A stretch of 64,000 bases of DNA from SIG440 sp045631525 (GCA_045631525.1 JAZQUY010000002.1:151482-215481), one strand, 5' to 3'. Numbered from the stretch's first letter, positions 35,637 through 45,495 are shown. Notes: a model not told the origin generated them from the letters alone. Numbers and translations: made by a program.

Positions 35637-38600
35637 ATGGCGTTTGCACACTTGCATACACATACAGCATTCAGTCTTCTTGACGGAGAAGGTACAATCA
35701 AAAAAATACTGGACAGAGCGAAAGAGCTTGGGCAAACAGCAATGGCAATAACAGACCATGGCTGTATGTTTGGCGTGGTTGATTTTTATGAATATGCGAA
35801 AAGTATAGGAATAAAGCCTGTCCTTGGATGTGAAGTGTATGTTGCGTCCCGTGGTCACCAAGATAAAACACACGAGCTTGACTCATCGAGTTCACATCTT
35901 ATTTTGCTTGCAAAAAATAATGTTGGATATAAAAATCTGATGAACATTGTTTCAATTGGCTATGTTGACGGATTTTATTATAAACCAAGAATTGATATGG
36001 ACGTTCTTCGCAAGAACAGCGAGGGGATAATCGCCCTGAGTGCTTGTATGATAGGCGTCCTTTCAAAAAAGATACTGAATAATGATTATGATGGTGCAAA
36101 ACAGTCAGCCCTTGAATTTATTGATATTTTTGGCAAAGAAAATTACTTTATTGAAATTCAGGACCACGGCATTTTTGAACAGAAAATGCTGAATCGTGAG
36201 CTTGTTCGCCTTGCCAGAGAGCTTGACCTTGGCATTGTTGCGACGAATGATATTCATTATGTAAAACGTGAAGATGCGGAGTTTCAGGATATACTGATGT
36301 GTATCCAGATGGGAAAGACTCTTTTTGACGAAAATAGAATGAAAATGTCCACTCAGGAGATGTTTGTAAAATCTGAAGACGAAATGAAAGAACTTTTTTC
36401 ATACATCCCTGAGGCACTTGAAAATACACAGAAAATTGCCGATATGTGCAATGTGGAAATTGAGTTTGGAAAACTCCATTTGCCCAAATTCGACATTCCT
36501 GATGGCTTTACATCACCTGAGTATTTAAGAAAGCTCTGTTATGAGGGCTTTGAAAGACGATATCCCGAGGCTGAGCCGGAAATACGTGAGAGACTCGAAT
36601 ATGAACTTCGCACAATAGAAGAAATGGGCTATGTGGACTACTTCCTGATTGTCTGGGATTTCATACACTTTGCACGTAAAAACGGAATTATGGTTGGCCC
36701 GGGAAGAGGCAGTGCGGCAGGAAGTATCGTGTCATATTGTCTTGAAATAACAAGTATCGATCCAATAAAGTATGACCTTATCTTTGAGAGATTTCTAAAC
36801 CCCGAGCGTGTTACCATGCCTGATATCGACGTTGACTTTTGTTATGAACGTCGTGGTGAGGTTATTGACTACGTAAACAGAAAATACGGGACAGACCGTG
36901 TTGCTCAGATAGTTACATTTGGAACTATGGCGGCAAAGCTCGCCATTCGTGATACAGGGAGAGCTCTTGATATGCCATATGGTTTTGTGGACAGTGTTGC
37001 AAAACAAATCCCGAATGAATTGAATGTTACCATCGAAAGCGCACTTGAAAGCAACAATCAGCTGAAAATGATGTATGAAACAGACCCTCAGGTGAAACGC
37101 CTTATCGATGTGTCATCAGAGTTTGAGGGGCTTCCAAGACACACTTCAACCCATGCGGCAGGAGTGGTTATTACCCGTGAGCCCGTGCAGACTTATGTTC
37201 CACTTTCAAGAAATGATGATGTCATAACAACCCAGTTCACAATGACAACCATTGAACGTCTGGGACTACTTAAAATGGACTTTTTGGGTCTTCGCACACT
37301 TACGGTCATCCGTGATGCAGTGAAAAATATCAAGCATACTCACGGAATTGATATCAACATGGACGAAGTGGATATGACCGACAAAGCGACCTATGAAATG
37401 ATTTCAAGGGGCGAAACAGATGGCGTATTCCAGCTTGAAAGTGCCGGAATGAAAGAGTTTATGAAAGAACTTTCTCCTGGCTCCATTGAAGATATAATAG
37501 CGGGAATTGCCCTTTACCGACCGGGACCAATGGATTCAATTCCCCGGTATATTTCAAACAAAAACAGCGGAAATGTTAAATACAAGCATCCGCTCCTTGA
37601 AAGCATCTTAAATGTCACATACGGCTGTATTGTTTATCAGGAACAGGTTATGCAGATTGTTCGTGAACTTGGCGGATATTCTCTTGGACGTGCTGACTTA
37701 GTAAGACGTGCTATGTCCAAAAAGAAGACCGAGGTGATGGAGCAGGAACGCAAAAACTTTGTCTATGGAATAAAAAATGAAAAGGGCGAAGTTGAGGTTG
37801 AGGGTGCTATCAGCCGTGGTATTGATGAAAAGACTGCTATAACCATTTTTGACGAAATGATGGATTTTGCAAAGTATGCGTTCAACAAGTCCCATGCGGC
37901 AGCATACGCTTTTGTTTCGTACCAGACTGCGTGGCTCAAGTGCCATTATCCGACCGAGTTTTATGCAGCACTTCTCACAAGTGTTTTGGGAAATTCCACA
38001 AAAATTACAAAGCATATAAATGAGGCAAAAAAATTAGGCATAAAGATACTGCCCCCTGACATAAATAAAAGTTATACCAGCTTTGTTCCTGACGGAAAGG
38101 ATATTCGTTTTGGACTTGCTGCTATCAAGAATGTAGGTTCTGCATTCATTGACGATATGACAAAGGAACGCAAGATAAATGGAGAATTTGTATCATTTAA
38201 AGACTTTTGCACAAGGATGTCTGATAAAAAGCTTAACAAACGCCTTGCGGAATCTATGATAAAAAGCGGTGTGTTTGACAGCCTCAATATAAATCGCTCC
38301 GTGCTTTTGAGCGTTTATGAAAATACCATTGATTCAGCGGTAAAAGAGCAAAAAAATGCGGTTTCGGGGCAGCTTGACTTTTTCAATATGTTTGAAGAAG
38401 ACACGGCACCAAATGATGACTTTCCAGATATGCCCGAAATGCCAAAACGAGACCTCCTCAATTTTGAAAAGGAATATCTCGGGGTTTATGTTTCAGGGCA
38501 TCCACTTGACGGACTTGAAGATGTCATAAGCAGAAATTCAAGCACCACCATTCTTGAAATCATTGAAAATGAAAATGACAAATTTTCATCGGATATGAAG

Positions 38601-39077
38601 GTCAAGCTTGGCGGAATGATTTCAAAGCGCAAGGAGCAGCTGACGAAACGCGGGGAAATTATGCTTTATATCACCTTTGAAGACCTTACAGGCGAGATTG
38701 AAGTTCTGGTCTTCCCCTCTCAAGTGAAAAAGTTTGACGCTGCTCTTAAAGAGGAAAATTTTTGTATTATTCATGGAAATCTTGATGTTCAGGAAGACCG
38801 GGGGACAAAAGTGCGTCTCGAGGGCGTTGAGTTCCTTGAAAGCTGGGTACCTGATTTTAGAAAGCTTTATTTAAAAATGAACTCCGATGATAAGGAGAAA
38901 ATGAGTCAGCTGAAGGCAATTCTCGGCGGAAGCAACGGAATAGTTCCTGTGCTAATCTATTTTGAGGACACCAAAGAAACTCTGCAGGCACCAAAAAGTA
39001 TGTGGCTTAAGGATGAAAGCTCGGTTTCAGCTCTTGAAAAAATTTTTGGTGAGGACTCGGTTAAAAAAGTAAAATAA
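35637..39077 (+). CDS. dnaE: DNA polymerase III alpha subunit, DnaE type
   Basis: A 1146-residue replicative polymerase. It begins with a PHP domain (HLHTHTAFSLLDG), followed by the palm with catalytic aspartates in GPGRGSAAGS and MPDIDVDF, finger motifs including HAAGVVI and RPGPMD, a helix-hairpin-helix region, and an OB fold near residue 970 (LGGMISKRKEQ). It lacks the PolC exonuclease insert. Starts 30 nt after whiA, so probably the same transcript. Confidence 0.97.
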   Translation: MAFAHLHTHTAFSLLDGEGTIKKILDRAKELGQTAMAITDHGCMFGVVDFYEYAKSIGIKPVLGCEVYVASRGHQDKTHELDSSSSHLILLAKNNVGYKNLMNIVSIGYVDGFYYKPRIDMDVLRKNSEGIIALSACMIGVLSKKILNNDYDGAKQSALEFIDIFGKENYFIEIQDHGIFEQKMLNRELVRLARELDLGIVATNDIHYVKREDAEFQDILMCIQMGKTLFDENRMKMSTQEMFVKSEDEMKELFSYIPEALENTQKIADMCNVEIEFGKLHLPKFDIPDGFTSPEYLRKLCYEGFERRYPEAEPEIRERLEYELRTIEEMGYVDYFLIVWDFIHFARKNGIMVGPGRGSAAGSIVSYCLEITSIDPIKYDLIFERFLNPERVTMPDIDVDFCYERRGEVIDYVNRKYGTDRVAQIVTFGTMAAKLAIRDTGRALDMPYGFVDSVAKQIPNELNVTIESALESNNQLKMMYETDPQVKRLIDVSSEFEGLPRHTSTHAAGVVITREPVQTYVPLSRNDDVITTQFTMTTIERLGLLKMDFLGLRTLTVIRDAVKNIKHTHGIDINMDEVDMTDKATYEMISRGETDGVFQLESAGMKEFMKELSPGSIEDIIAGIALYRPGPMDSIPRYISNKNSGNVKYKHPLLESILNVTYGCIVYQEQVMQIVRELGGYSLGRADLVRRAMSKKKTEVMEQERKNFVYGIKNEKGEVEVEGAISRGIDEKTAITIFDEMMDFAKYAFNKSHAAAYAFVSYQTAWLKCHYPTEFYAALLTSVLGNSTKITKHINEAKKLGIKILPPDINKSYTSFVPDGKDIRFGLAAIKNVGSAFIDDMTKERKINGEFVSFKDFCTRMSDKKLNKRLAESMIKSGVFDSLNINRSVLLSVYENTIDSAVKEQKNAVSGQLDFFNMFEEDTAPNDDFPDMPEMPKRDLLNFEKEYLGVYVSGHPLDGLEDVISRNSSTTILEIIENENDKFSSDMKVKLGGMISKRKEQLTKRGEIMLYITFEDLTGEIEVLVFPSQVKKFDAALKEENFCIIHGNLDVQEDRGTKVRLEGVEFLESWVPDFRKLYLKMNSDDKEKMSQLKAILGGSNGIVPVLIYFEDTKETLQAPKSMWLKDESSVSALEKIFGEDSVKKVK

Positions 39078-39093
39078 GCGGAGGCGTTGAACT

Positions 39094-40257
39094 TTGACAA
39101 AATATTTGCTTAATAAAATTTCAAATGGTCGTGAGATGACAGACGAGACAGTTCGCACAAAGGTCTGCACCATGGCTGGCCTTTTGGGAATTGTGTGCAA
39201 TCTCCTTTTGTTCCTTCTCAAGATTGTTGTGGGAATGTCAATGAAAAGTATTGCCATAATATCTGACGCGTTCAATAACCTTTCTGACACAGGCTCTTCG
39301 GTGGTGACAATAATAGGTGCAAAGCTAAGCCGCAAAAAACCCGACAAGGAGCATCCTTTCGGGCATGGACGATATGAATACATTTCAGCGCTTATTGTTT
39401 CATTTATAATAATATTGGTGGGATTTGAACTTCTTAAGTCATCAGTTGGCAAGGTGCTAAACCCTGCCCCAATACAGCTTTCGCCATGGCCTCTTGCAAT
39501 TTTGTGTATTTCAGTGCCTATTAAGTTCTGGATGTATCGGTATAATCACGCTATGGGTAAGGCTGTAAATTCGGGCGTTGTTATGGCTGCGGCAAAGGAT
39601 AATTTAAATGACGTGGTGGCAACCTCGGCGGTAATACTCGCATCACTTGTTGGAAAGCTCATAAACTTTGCTCCCCTTGACGGCGTTGTGGGTACGGCAG
39701 TGTCGCTGCTTATTATGTATTCAGGTTTTGGAATTTCAATGGATACAATAGGACTTCTTTTGGGAACTACTCCTGATAAAAATATTACTGAGAAAATCCG
39801 TCAGATTATTTCGAATTCTGAAAATATTGTTGGTGTACATGATTTGATTGTCCATGATTACGGTCCTGGAAGAGTGCTTGCATCTGTTCATGCTGAAGTT
39901 CCGGATGACTGCGACATTGTGGAGGTCCATGAAATAATTGATGCCCTTGAACACAAAATAAGTGATGAACTTGGTATACATATAGTTATTCATATGGACC
40001 CGATTTCTGTAAATTGCGAGTACACTGAGGACATAAAGCTCAAGGTTCAGCAGATAGTGAAAGCAATGGATGAGGGAATGAACATCCATGATTTCAGAAT
40101 GGTTGACGGCGTTAATAATATAAATCTTATATTTGATATTGAAGTTCCAGCAGCATATAAAGAGCTTGACACTTTGAAACAAAGGGTCGATGATGAGCTG
40201 AAAAAAATTGATTCAAGATTCAATGGAGTAATAAATATAGATATAATTTATATATAA
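39094..40257 (+). CDS. Cation diffusion facilitator transporter
   Basis: A 387-residue divalent-metal/proton antiporter. Helix 2 carries SDAFNNLSDTGSS and helix 5 AAKDNLNDVVATSAV, the two HxxxD-type metal-site motifs in a variant form (DxxxN/D). The cytoplasmic ferritin-like C-terminal domain is duplicated or extended (about 285-387), longer than in the minimal 300-residue family. TTG start chosen with GGAGG about 10 nt upstream; an ATG at 39136 is possible. Confidence 0.88.
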   Translation: MTKYLLNKISNGREMTDETVRTKVCTMAGLLGIVCNLLLFLLKIVVGMSMKSIAIISDAFNNLSDTGSSVVTIIGAKLSRKKPDKEHPFGHGRYEYISALIVSFIIILVGFELLKSSVGKVLNPAPIQLSPWPLAILCISVPIKFWMYRYNHAMGKAVNSGVVMAAAKDNLNDVVATSAVILASLVGKLINFAPLDGVVGTAVSLLIMYSGFGISMDTIGLLLGTTPDKNITEKIRQIISNSENIVGVHDLIVHDYGPGRVLASVHAEVPDDCDIVEVHEIIDALEHKISDELGIHIVIHMDPISVNCEYTEDIKLKVQQIVKAMDEGMNIHDFRMVDGVNNINLIFDIEVPAAYKELDTLKQRVDDELKKIDSRFNGVINIDIIYI

Positions 40258-40280
40258 TATGTAATTTCTCACAAAAACAC

Positions 40281-40309
40281 TTGCAAAAAACGGTTATGTG
40301 TTGTATAAT
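40281..40309 (+). promoter_or_regulatory. Promoter of hpf
   Basis: TTGCAA (40281-40286), 17-bp spacer, TATAAT (40304-40309). Confidence 0.8.
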
Positions 40310-40364
40310 TTGATTAAGGAGCATAAGGCTTCTTTCAAAGAAAACCGGAATGGAGGCAAGATGT

Positions 40365-40898
40365 ATGAAGTATAATGTTATTTGCAAAAAAGTTGAGTTG
40401 TCAGACGCAAGAAAAGAAAAGCTGCTTGGAAAAATCAAAAAGCTTGACAAATTCTTTGACAGCGCTGTTGAATGTAAGATTCTTATTTCTGAACAAAAAA
40501 ATGATGTGATAATCGAAATTACCTTCGTGCATAAGGGCTTTGTTTTCAGGGCTGAGGCTCAGAATAAAGACCTTATCGTTGCCACTGATGAATGCTTGGC
40601 GAAGCTTGACCGACAAATCAGAAAAAACAAGACAAAGCTTGCAAAGCATTTGCGTCAGCCGGGAATTAGTGAATATGATACAATAATTGATGATGTTGAA
40701 AGCGTTGCTGAGGAAAACGAATTCAATATTATAAAGAAAAAAAAGGTTGATTCAAAGCCAATGACGGCAGAAGAAGCAATTCTTCAAATGAATATGCTGG
40801 GTCATAATTTCTTTATCTTCCGTCAGGCTGATACAATGAAAATAGCTATTGTATACAAACGCAACGACGGAGATTATGGTCTGCTTGAAACCGAATAA
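40365..40898 (+). CDS. hpf: Ribosome hibernation promoting factor, long form
   Basis: A 177-residue protein with an N-terminal RaiA-like domain (1-100) and a C-terminal dimerisation domain containing KPMTAEEAILQMNMLGHNFFIF. Long HPF pairs inactive 70S ribosomes into 100S dimers in stationary phase. The ATG at 40365 follows GGAGG by 8 nt. Confidence 0.95.
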   Translation: MKYNVICKKVELSDARKEKLLGKIKKLDKFFDSAVECKILISEQKNDVIIEITFVHKGFVFRAEAQNKDLIVATDECLAKLDRQIRKNKTKLAKHLRQPGISEYDTIIDDVESVAEENEFNIIKKKKVDSKPMTAEEAILQMNMLGHNFFIFRQADTMKIAIVYKRNDGDYGLLETE

Positions 40899-40907
40899 AA
40901 AATACAA

Positions 40908-40940
40908 AATACCACTTGCAAACAGCAAGTGGTATTACTT
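40908..40940 (+). terminator. Bidirectional terminator between hpf and tcdA
   Basis: AATACCACTTGC pairs with GCAAGTGGTATT. The two genes converge on it. Confidence 0.85.
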
Positions 40941-40942
40941 TG

Positions 40943-41650
40943 TTATTTTATTAAATCTTTAACAACTTCACTGGCGATTATAAGACCTGCAACCGACGGC
41001 ACAAAGGATGTGCTTCCTGGGGTTTGACGTCTTTGCCCATCTGTATCAGTTTCAAAAAGAGGTTTCAAGGGTTTTTCCTCGGAATACACGACCTTGAGCT
41101 TCTTGATACCGCGTTTTTTAAGTTCAGTGCGCATTGTCCTTGCCAGAGGACATACAGAGGTTTTGTAAATATCGGCAACCTTTAGTTCTGTGGGATTTAG
41201 CTTGTTGCCCGTACCCATTGAACTGATGATAGGAATATTAAATTTCTCAGCACGCAGAACAAGTTCGATTTTTGCGCTGACGGTATCGATGGCGTCCACA
41301 ATATAATCAATGTCTGAAAACGAAAAATTATCGGCATTTTCGGGAAGATAAAAAACATTGTGACAAACAACCTCTGCGCATGAGTTGATTGAAAGAATGC
41401 GGTTTTTCATGGCTTCTGTTTTCTCCATGCCGATTGTATCAACTGTTGCTATGACTTGACGGTTAAGGTTTGAAGATGCTACCTTGTCATTGTCAAAAAG
41501 AGTGAAGTTTTCTACTCCGCATCTTGCAAGAGCTTCGCACACATGTCCGCCCACACCGCCAAGACCAAAAACTGCAACGTGAGCCGATTTTAGTTTTTTC
41601 ATGTTTTCTGCTCCAAGGAGCATTTTGGTTCGTGAAAATTTATCTGACAT
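40943..41650 (-). CDS. tcdA: tRNA threonylcarbamoyladenosine dehydratase
   Basis: A 235-residue E1-like (ThiF/MoeB fold) ATP-dependent enzyme that cyclises t6A37 in tRNA. The nucleotide loop is FGLGGVGGHVCEAL; DNDKVASSNLNRQ and the central DAIDTVSAK follow, and GSTSFVPSVAGLI near the C terminus fits the TcdA/CsdL group rather than MoeB. The start lies directly after the stop of the upstream S-component gene. Confidence 0.9.
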   Translation of the reverse strand: MSDKFSRTKMLLGAENMKKLKSAHVAVFGLGGVGGHVCEALARCGVENFTLFDNDKVASSNLNRQVIATVDTIGMEKTEAMKNRILSINSCAEVVCHNVFYLPENADNFSFSDIDYIVDAIDTVSAKIELVLRAEKFNIPIISSMGTGNKLNPTELKVADIYKTSVCPLARTMRTELKKRGIKKLKVVYSEEKPLKPLFETDTDGQRRQTPGSTSFVPSVAGLIIASEVVKDLIK

Positions 41651-41651
41651 A

Positions 41652-42215
41652 TTATTTATCTTTCTTAAAATTTATGAGTCTGATGATTACCGGAGTCAAA
41701 ACAATATTGAGAACAAGCTCAATAAGGAAATTGAAACTGAAAATTGTAACCAGAAAGGCTGCAACATTTCCGTACCATTCAATCAGTGTTGGAATGAAGA
41801 AAACAACGCATCCCAAAAGGAAAACACCGGTATTTGCAATGGGGCTGATGATTGCTGCAACAGCTGATGCAAAGGTTTTGTTTGTTTTCTTAAAAAGTTT
41901 GAAAACAAGTGCCGGAAAAACACCTGCTGCAATACCCTTTGCAACAACGGTAAGAAATGTGCCAACAGCGGTAACCGCCCAGAAAGGTGCGGCATCGCCA
42001 GTAAGTAACACAGTTATACCAAAAACCAATCCAAGCCATGCACCCATGCTAGCACCACAGGTGATAGAACCGATTACTATGGGGATAAGTGACAGTGTGA
42101 TTGAGAATGTGCCAAAGCGGATAGCCATACTCAGATATTGAAGAACAATAACGAGAGCGGTGAGTATCGCGCCAAGGACAAGGGTTTTGGTTGACATTTT
42201 GTTTTCTTTTTTCAT
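41652..42215 (-). CDS. ECF transporter S component (possibly pantothenate, PanT-like)
   Basis: A 187-residue membrane protein with about six helices, starting STKTLVLGAILTALVIVLQ, the usual first helix with Ala motif of ECF S components that dock onto a shared energising module. Length is typical. No EcfA/T genes are nearby. The gene upstream is coaX, first enzyme of CoA synthesis from pantothenate, so pantothenate is a plausible ligand (inference). Start at 42215 follows AAGGAGG. Confidence 0.75.
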   Translation of the reverse strand: MKKENKMSTKTLVLGAILTALVIVLQYLSMAIRFGTFSITLSLIPIVIGSITCGASMGAWLGLVFGITVLLTGDAAPFWAVTAVGTFLTVVAKGIAAGVFPALVFKLFKKTNKTFASAVAAIISPIANTGVFLLGCVVFFIPTLIEWYGNVAAFLVTIFSFNFLIELVLNIVLTPVIIRLINFKKDK

Positions 42216-42302
42216 AAAAATTTCCTCCTTGCTGTCGTTCACCCATATGGTGATACAACGCATAAATTTTTATATTAACTCTGATGTCGACAGAGCAATA
42301 TA

Positions 42303-43067
42303 CTAACTGTTTTTCTTGTATAAAATATTAAGACCTCTAAGTACCATATTTTCATCAAGGGTAATTTCGTGTTTGCAATGGCAGAGGATGGTGGAAGAAA
42401 GACCGCCAGTTCCGTATACTGGAAGTTCCTCTCCAACCTCCTCACAAAAACGGTCAATCATTCCGTCAATAAGACTTGCGTTTCCAAAAACCACACCCGA
42501 TTTCATACAGTCAACGGTATTTTTGCCAATAACGGATTTTGGTGCCTCAAGGCTGATTTGCGGAAGCTGTGCTGTACCGCTTGCCAAGGCTTTAAGGCCG
42601 ATATTCACACCAGGGATAATAGAAACACCACAAAAGGTTCCAGATTTGTCAACCAACATAATTTTTGTGGCAGTACCCATATCAATCACAAGTGACGGGC
42701 TTCCGTAAAGGTGATGTGCTGCAACACATGCACAGATAAGGTCTGCCCCAACGCTTGCAGGATTGTCGCAATGTATACCTATCCCTGTTTTTATGCCGGG
42801 CCTCACCATAATAGGCTCAATGCCATAAACCAAGCGGATTGCTTTTTTGATGACAGAGTTGAGAGGGGGCACGACCGATGATACAATAGCTCCTTTGACA
42901 GCGGGCTTGTCCACGTTGTGAAGATCAAGAATGCTGCGGATTTTAGTGGCATATTCGTCCTCGGTTTTGCTTGGGTTTGTGGCAATACGTGCAACAAACT
43001 TTAACTCATCATCACAAAAACCGCCAAGAACAATATTTGTATTTCCAATATCAATAGCAAGTATCAT
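42303..43067 (-). CDS. coaX: Type III pantothenate kinase
   Basis: A 254-residue enzyme that phosphorylates pantothenate, first step of CoA synthesis. The ASKHA-fold phosphate-1 motif is AIDIGNTN, then SSVVPPL, the pantothenate-site DNPASVGADLI and DMGTATK. Start at 43067 has AAGGGGA upstream; a longer frame passes through the promoter. Likely transcribed with the S component and tcdA. Confidence 0.95.
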   Translation of the reverse strand: MILAIDIGNTNIVLGGFCDDELKFVARIATNPSKTEDEYATKIRSILDLHNVDKPAVKGAIVSSVVPPLNSVIKKAIRLVYGIEPIMVRPGIKTGIGIHCDNPASVGADLICACVAAHHLYGSPSLVIDMGTATKIMLVDKSGTFCGVSIIPGVNIGLKALASGTAQLPQISLEAPKSVIGKNTVDCMKSGVVFGNASLIDGMIDRFCEEVGEELPVYGTGGLSSTILCHCKHEITLDENMVLRGLNILYKKNS

Positions 43068-43104
43068 AATAAAAATCCCCTTGTTTATAGCATCTATCAG
43101 CACA

Positions 43105-43133
43105 AGTATATCACCAATGCAGTGAAAAATCAA
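43105..43133 (-). promoter_or_regulatory. Promoter of coaX
   Basis: Minus strand: TTGATT (43128-43133), 17-bp spacer, TATACT (43105-43110). Confidence 0.7.
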
Positions 43134-43141
43134 TACAAAAA

Positions 43142-43170
43142 GAAAAAAAGATCGACATATGTCGGTCTTC
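43142..43170 (-). terminator. Terminator of the amino-acid ABC operon
   Basis: AAGACCGAC pairs with GTCGATCTT around ATAT, followed on the minus strand by Ts. Confidence 0.8.
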
Positions 43171-43174
43171 ATTC

Positions 43175-43918
43175 TTACAAAATACTGTGCAGAAATTGCT
43201 GAGTTCTGGGGTCCTGTGGGTTGGTAAATATTTCATCAGGACTTCCCTCTTCAACAATCTTTCCGTCAGACATAAAGATTACACGGTCAGCAACCTCGCG
43301 GGCAAAGCCCATTTCATGAGTTACAACAATCATTGTCATACCCATTTTTGCAAGTTCTTTCATAACGTCAAGAACTTCGCCCACCATCTCAGGGTCAAGG
43401 GCGGAGGTGGGTTCGTCAAAGAGCATGACATCGGGGCTCATCATAAGGGCTCTTACAATAGCAACACGTTGTTTCTGTCCGCCGGAAAGCTGTGCCGGAT
43501 ATGCTTCGCTTCGGTCGGCAAGACCAACACGTTCAAGGAGTGCCATTGCTTTTTCGGTTGCTTCAGCCTTGTCCATTTTGAGAAGCTTAATAGGTGCAAT
43601 AGTGAGATTTTTAAGAACATTCATATGAGGGAAAAGGTTAAACTGCTGAAAAACCATTCCCATTTTCTGTCTGTGGAGATTTATGTTTACTTTTGGGTCG
43701 GTGATTTCAACGTCCTCGAAAACTATTTCACCGGAGGTCGGAACTTCCAGAAGATTGAGAGAACGGAGGTAGGTAGATTTACCGGAACCTGACGGCCCTA
43801 TGATAACCACGACCTCGCCTTTTTTTATGCCGGCAGTAACACCGTCAAGAGCTTTGATTGTTCCACCGTTGTAATATTTGCAAAGGTCTTTTGTTGAAAT
43901 AAGAAAATTATCGCTCAT
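43175..43918 (-). CDS. Polar amino-acid ABC transporter ATPase (GlnQ-like)
   Basis: A 247-residue ATPase: Walker A GPSGSGKSTYLRSLN, Q-loop QQFNLFPHM, signature LSGGQKQRVAI, Walker B VMLFDEPTSALD and switch His in VTHEMGFA. The sequence around LFPHMNVLKN is typical of glutamine/arginine/cystine importers. Its start overlaps the permease gene by 11 bp. Confidence 0.95.
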   Translation of the reverse strand: MSDNFLISTKDLCKYYNGGTIKALDGVTAGIKKGEVVVIIGPSGSGKSTYLRSLNLLEVPTSGEIVFEDVEITDPKVNINLHRQKMGMVFQQFNLFPHMNVLKNLTIAPIKLLKMDKAEATEKAMALLERVGLADRSEAYPAQLSGGQKQRVAIVRALMMSPDVMLFDEPTSALDPEMVGEVLDVMKELAKMGMTMIVVTHEMGFAREVADRVIFMSDGKIVEEGSPDEIFTNPQDPRTQQFLHSIL

Positions 43919-44603
43919 TTTTTCTCAATCTCCTTTCAAATATGCTGAGGAGTTTTGTAAGACCAACAACCATAATAAGATAAATAATTGCTACAAGCAA
44001 AATGGGGTTAATCTGGTCATATGTAGTATTTTTTATTTGGTTTCCCGCTTTTGTCAGTTCAATAACGGCAACATAGCCGGCAACAGATGTTTCTTTAAGA
44101 AGGGCAATCATTTCATTGCCAATGGCAGGCAAAATGTTTTTGAATGCCTGAGGAAGAATAATAAGCCACATTGTCTGAACACGTGAAAAACCAAGTGAAC
44201 GACCTGCTTCTGTCTGTCCTGCGTCGATTGCCATTATTCCGGAACGGATAACTTCGGCAACATATGCACCAGAGTTGATACCAAAGGTGATGACAGCCAC
44301 CCATGTTCCATCCTTTGCATTCACAAAAATGATAAAGAAAGAAATAAGAAGCTGAACAACAACAGGTGTTCCGCGAATAACTGTGAGGTAGAGGTTGCAT
44401 AGCATATCAAAAACCTTTAGTTTTTTGTTGCGGTCTGCAAAAACCTTGATAATCGCAACTATTGTACCAATAATAACACCAATTACAAGTGCACCGATGG
44501 TGATTATAATTGTTTTTCCCAGACCATCGATAATTGTTTTATACCTTTCGGCAACAATAAAAGTATTATATAATGTATCAAACCATTTAAAAAGCCAATC
44601 CAT
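43908..44603 (-). CDS. Polar amino-acid ABC transporter permease
   Basis: A 231-residue permease with about five helices. The coupling (EAA) loop reads EAGRSLGFSRVQTMWLIILPQA, as in the HisM/GlnP family. Forms the channel for the ATPase and binding protein in this operon. Confidence 0.93.
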   Translation of the reverse strand: MDWLFKWFDTLYNTFIVAERYKTIIDGLGKTIIITIGALVIGVIIGTIVAIIKVFADRNKKLKVFDMLCNLYLTVIRGTPVVVQLLISFFIIFVNAKDGTWVAVITFGINSGAYVAEVIRSGIMAIDAGQTEAGRSLGFSRVQTMWLIILPQAFKNILPAIGNEMIALLKETSVAGYVAVIELTKAGNQIKNTTYDQINPILLVAIIYLIMVVGLTKLLSIFERRLRKNER

Positions 44604-44624
44604 AATAGTTAAAACCTTTCCTTG

Positions 44625-44657
44625 AAAAAAGCGGCGAAAGTGAATCGCCGCTTTTCT
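44625..44657 (-). terminator. Intra-operon hairpin after the binding-protein gene
   Basis: AAAGCGGCGA pairs with TCGCCGCTTT with a T-run. Placed between binding protein and permease, it probably lets the binding protein be made in excess. Confidence 0.8.
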
Positions 44658-44676
44658 GTTTTAAATCTGAAAACAA

Positions 44677-45426
44677 TTATTCAGCGTCGTAAGGAAGTTC
44701 GTATTTTTCAAAAATTTCAGCGAGCTTTCCTTCTGCTTTGAGTTCAGCAAGAGCTTTGTTGATTTCAGCGATGAGTTCATCATTGCCAAGCTTTGTAACG
44801 ATTGCATAAGCTTCTTCTGTGAGAGCTTCGTCAAGAACAACTGTCTTGCCGTCCTGCTTGCTTGAAAGTGCTCTTGCAACAGCATCATCGATAACAACAG
44901 CGTCAACCTTGCCAGCTGTGAGTGCACTGATAGCTTCTGCACCAGTCTTAAATGACTGAACAGAGTAGCCATTATCAAGGAGATACTGTTCGCCGGTTGT
45001 GCCTTCCTGACATGAAACAGTCTTGCCAGTGAGGTCGGCTGCTGTCTTGATAGCGCTGTCAGCAGTAACTATAATAGCCTGAGATGCTGTGTAATAGTCA
45101 TCTGTGAAGCCCATGTTCTGTCTTCTTTCGTCTGTTGCAGTAACACCTGCGATAGCAACATCGTATTTGCCTGTAGCAGCACCTGTGAGAGCAGCGTCAA
45201 AGTCGATATTTGTGATTTCGAGTGTTTTGTCAAGCTTTTCTGCGATTGCATTTGCAATATCAACGTCTGCACCAACGATTTCTTCACCTTCGAGATATTC
45301 AAAGGGAGGGAACTCAGCGTTTGTAGCCATTGTAAGGGTGTTTTCGTTAGCTTCACCACCACCGCAGCCTGCGAGACAGCAAACAGTAAGCATAAGTGCA
45401 AGTGTCAATGCGATAATTTTTTTCAT
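44677..45426 (-). CDS. Amino-acid ABC transporter substrate-binding lipoprotein
   Basis: A 249-residue family 3 solute-binding protein. A signal peptide ends in lipobox LAGC (Cys21 lipidated). The mature part has FPPFEYLEG, VDIANAIAEKL and GKYDVAIAGVTATDERR, as in polar amino-acid binders. First gene of the three-gene importer. Confidence 0.95.
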   Translation of the reverse strand: MKKIIALTLALMLTVCCLAGCGGGEANENTLTMATNAEFPPFEYLEGEEIVGADVDIANAIAEKLDKTLEITNIDFDAALTGAATGKYDVAIAGVTATDERRQNMGFTDDYYTASQAIIVTADSAIKTAADLTGKTVSCQEGTTGEQYLLDNGYSVQSFKTGAEAISALTAGKVDAVVIDDAVARALSSKQDGKTVVLDEALTEEAYAIVTKLGNDELIAEINKALAELKAEGKLAEIFEKYELPYDAE

Positions 45427-45464
45427 AAATATGTATCCTCCTAAAAATTAAATTAGATATAACC

Positions 45465-45493
45465 ATTTTAATCCATAAGTCAGGTTTTGTCAA
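45465..45493 (-). promoter_or_regulatory. Promoter of the amino-acid ABC operon
   Basis: Minus strand: TTGACA (45488-45493), 17-bp spacer, TAAAAT (45465-45470). Confidence 0.8.
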
Positions 45494-45495
45494 GT

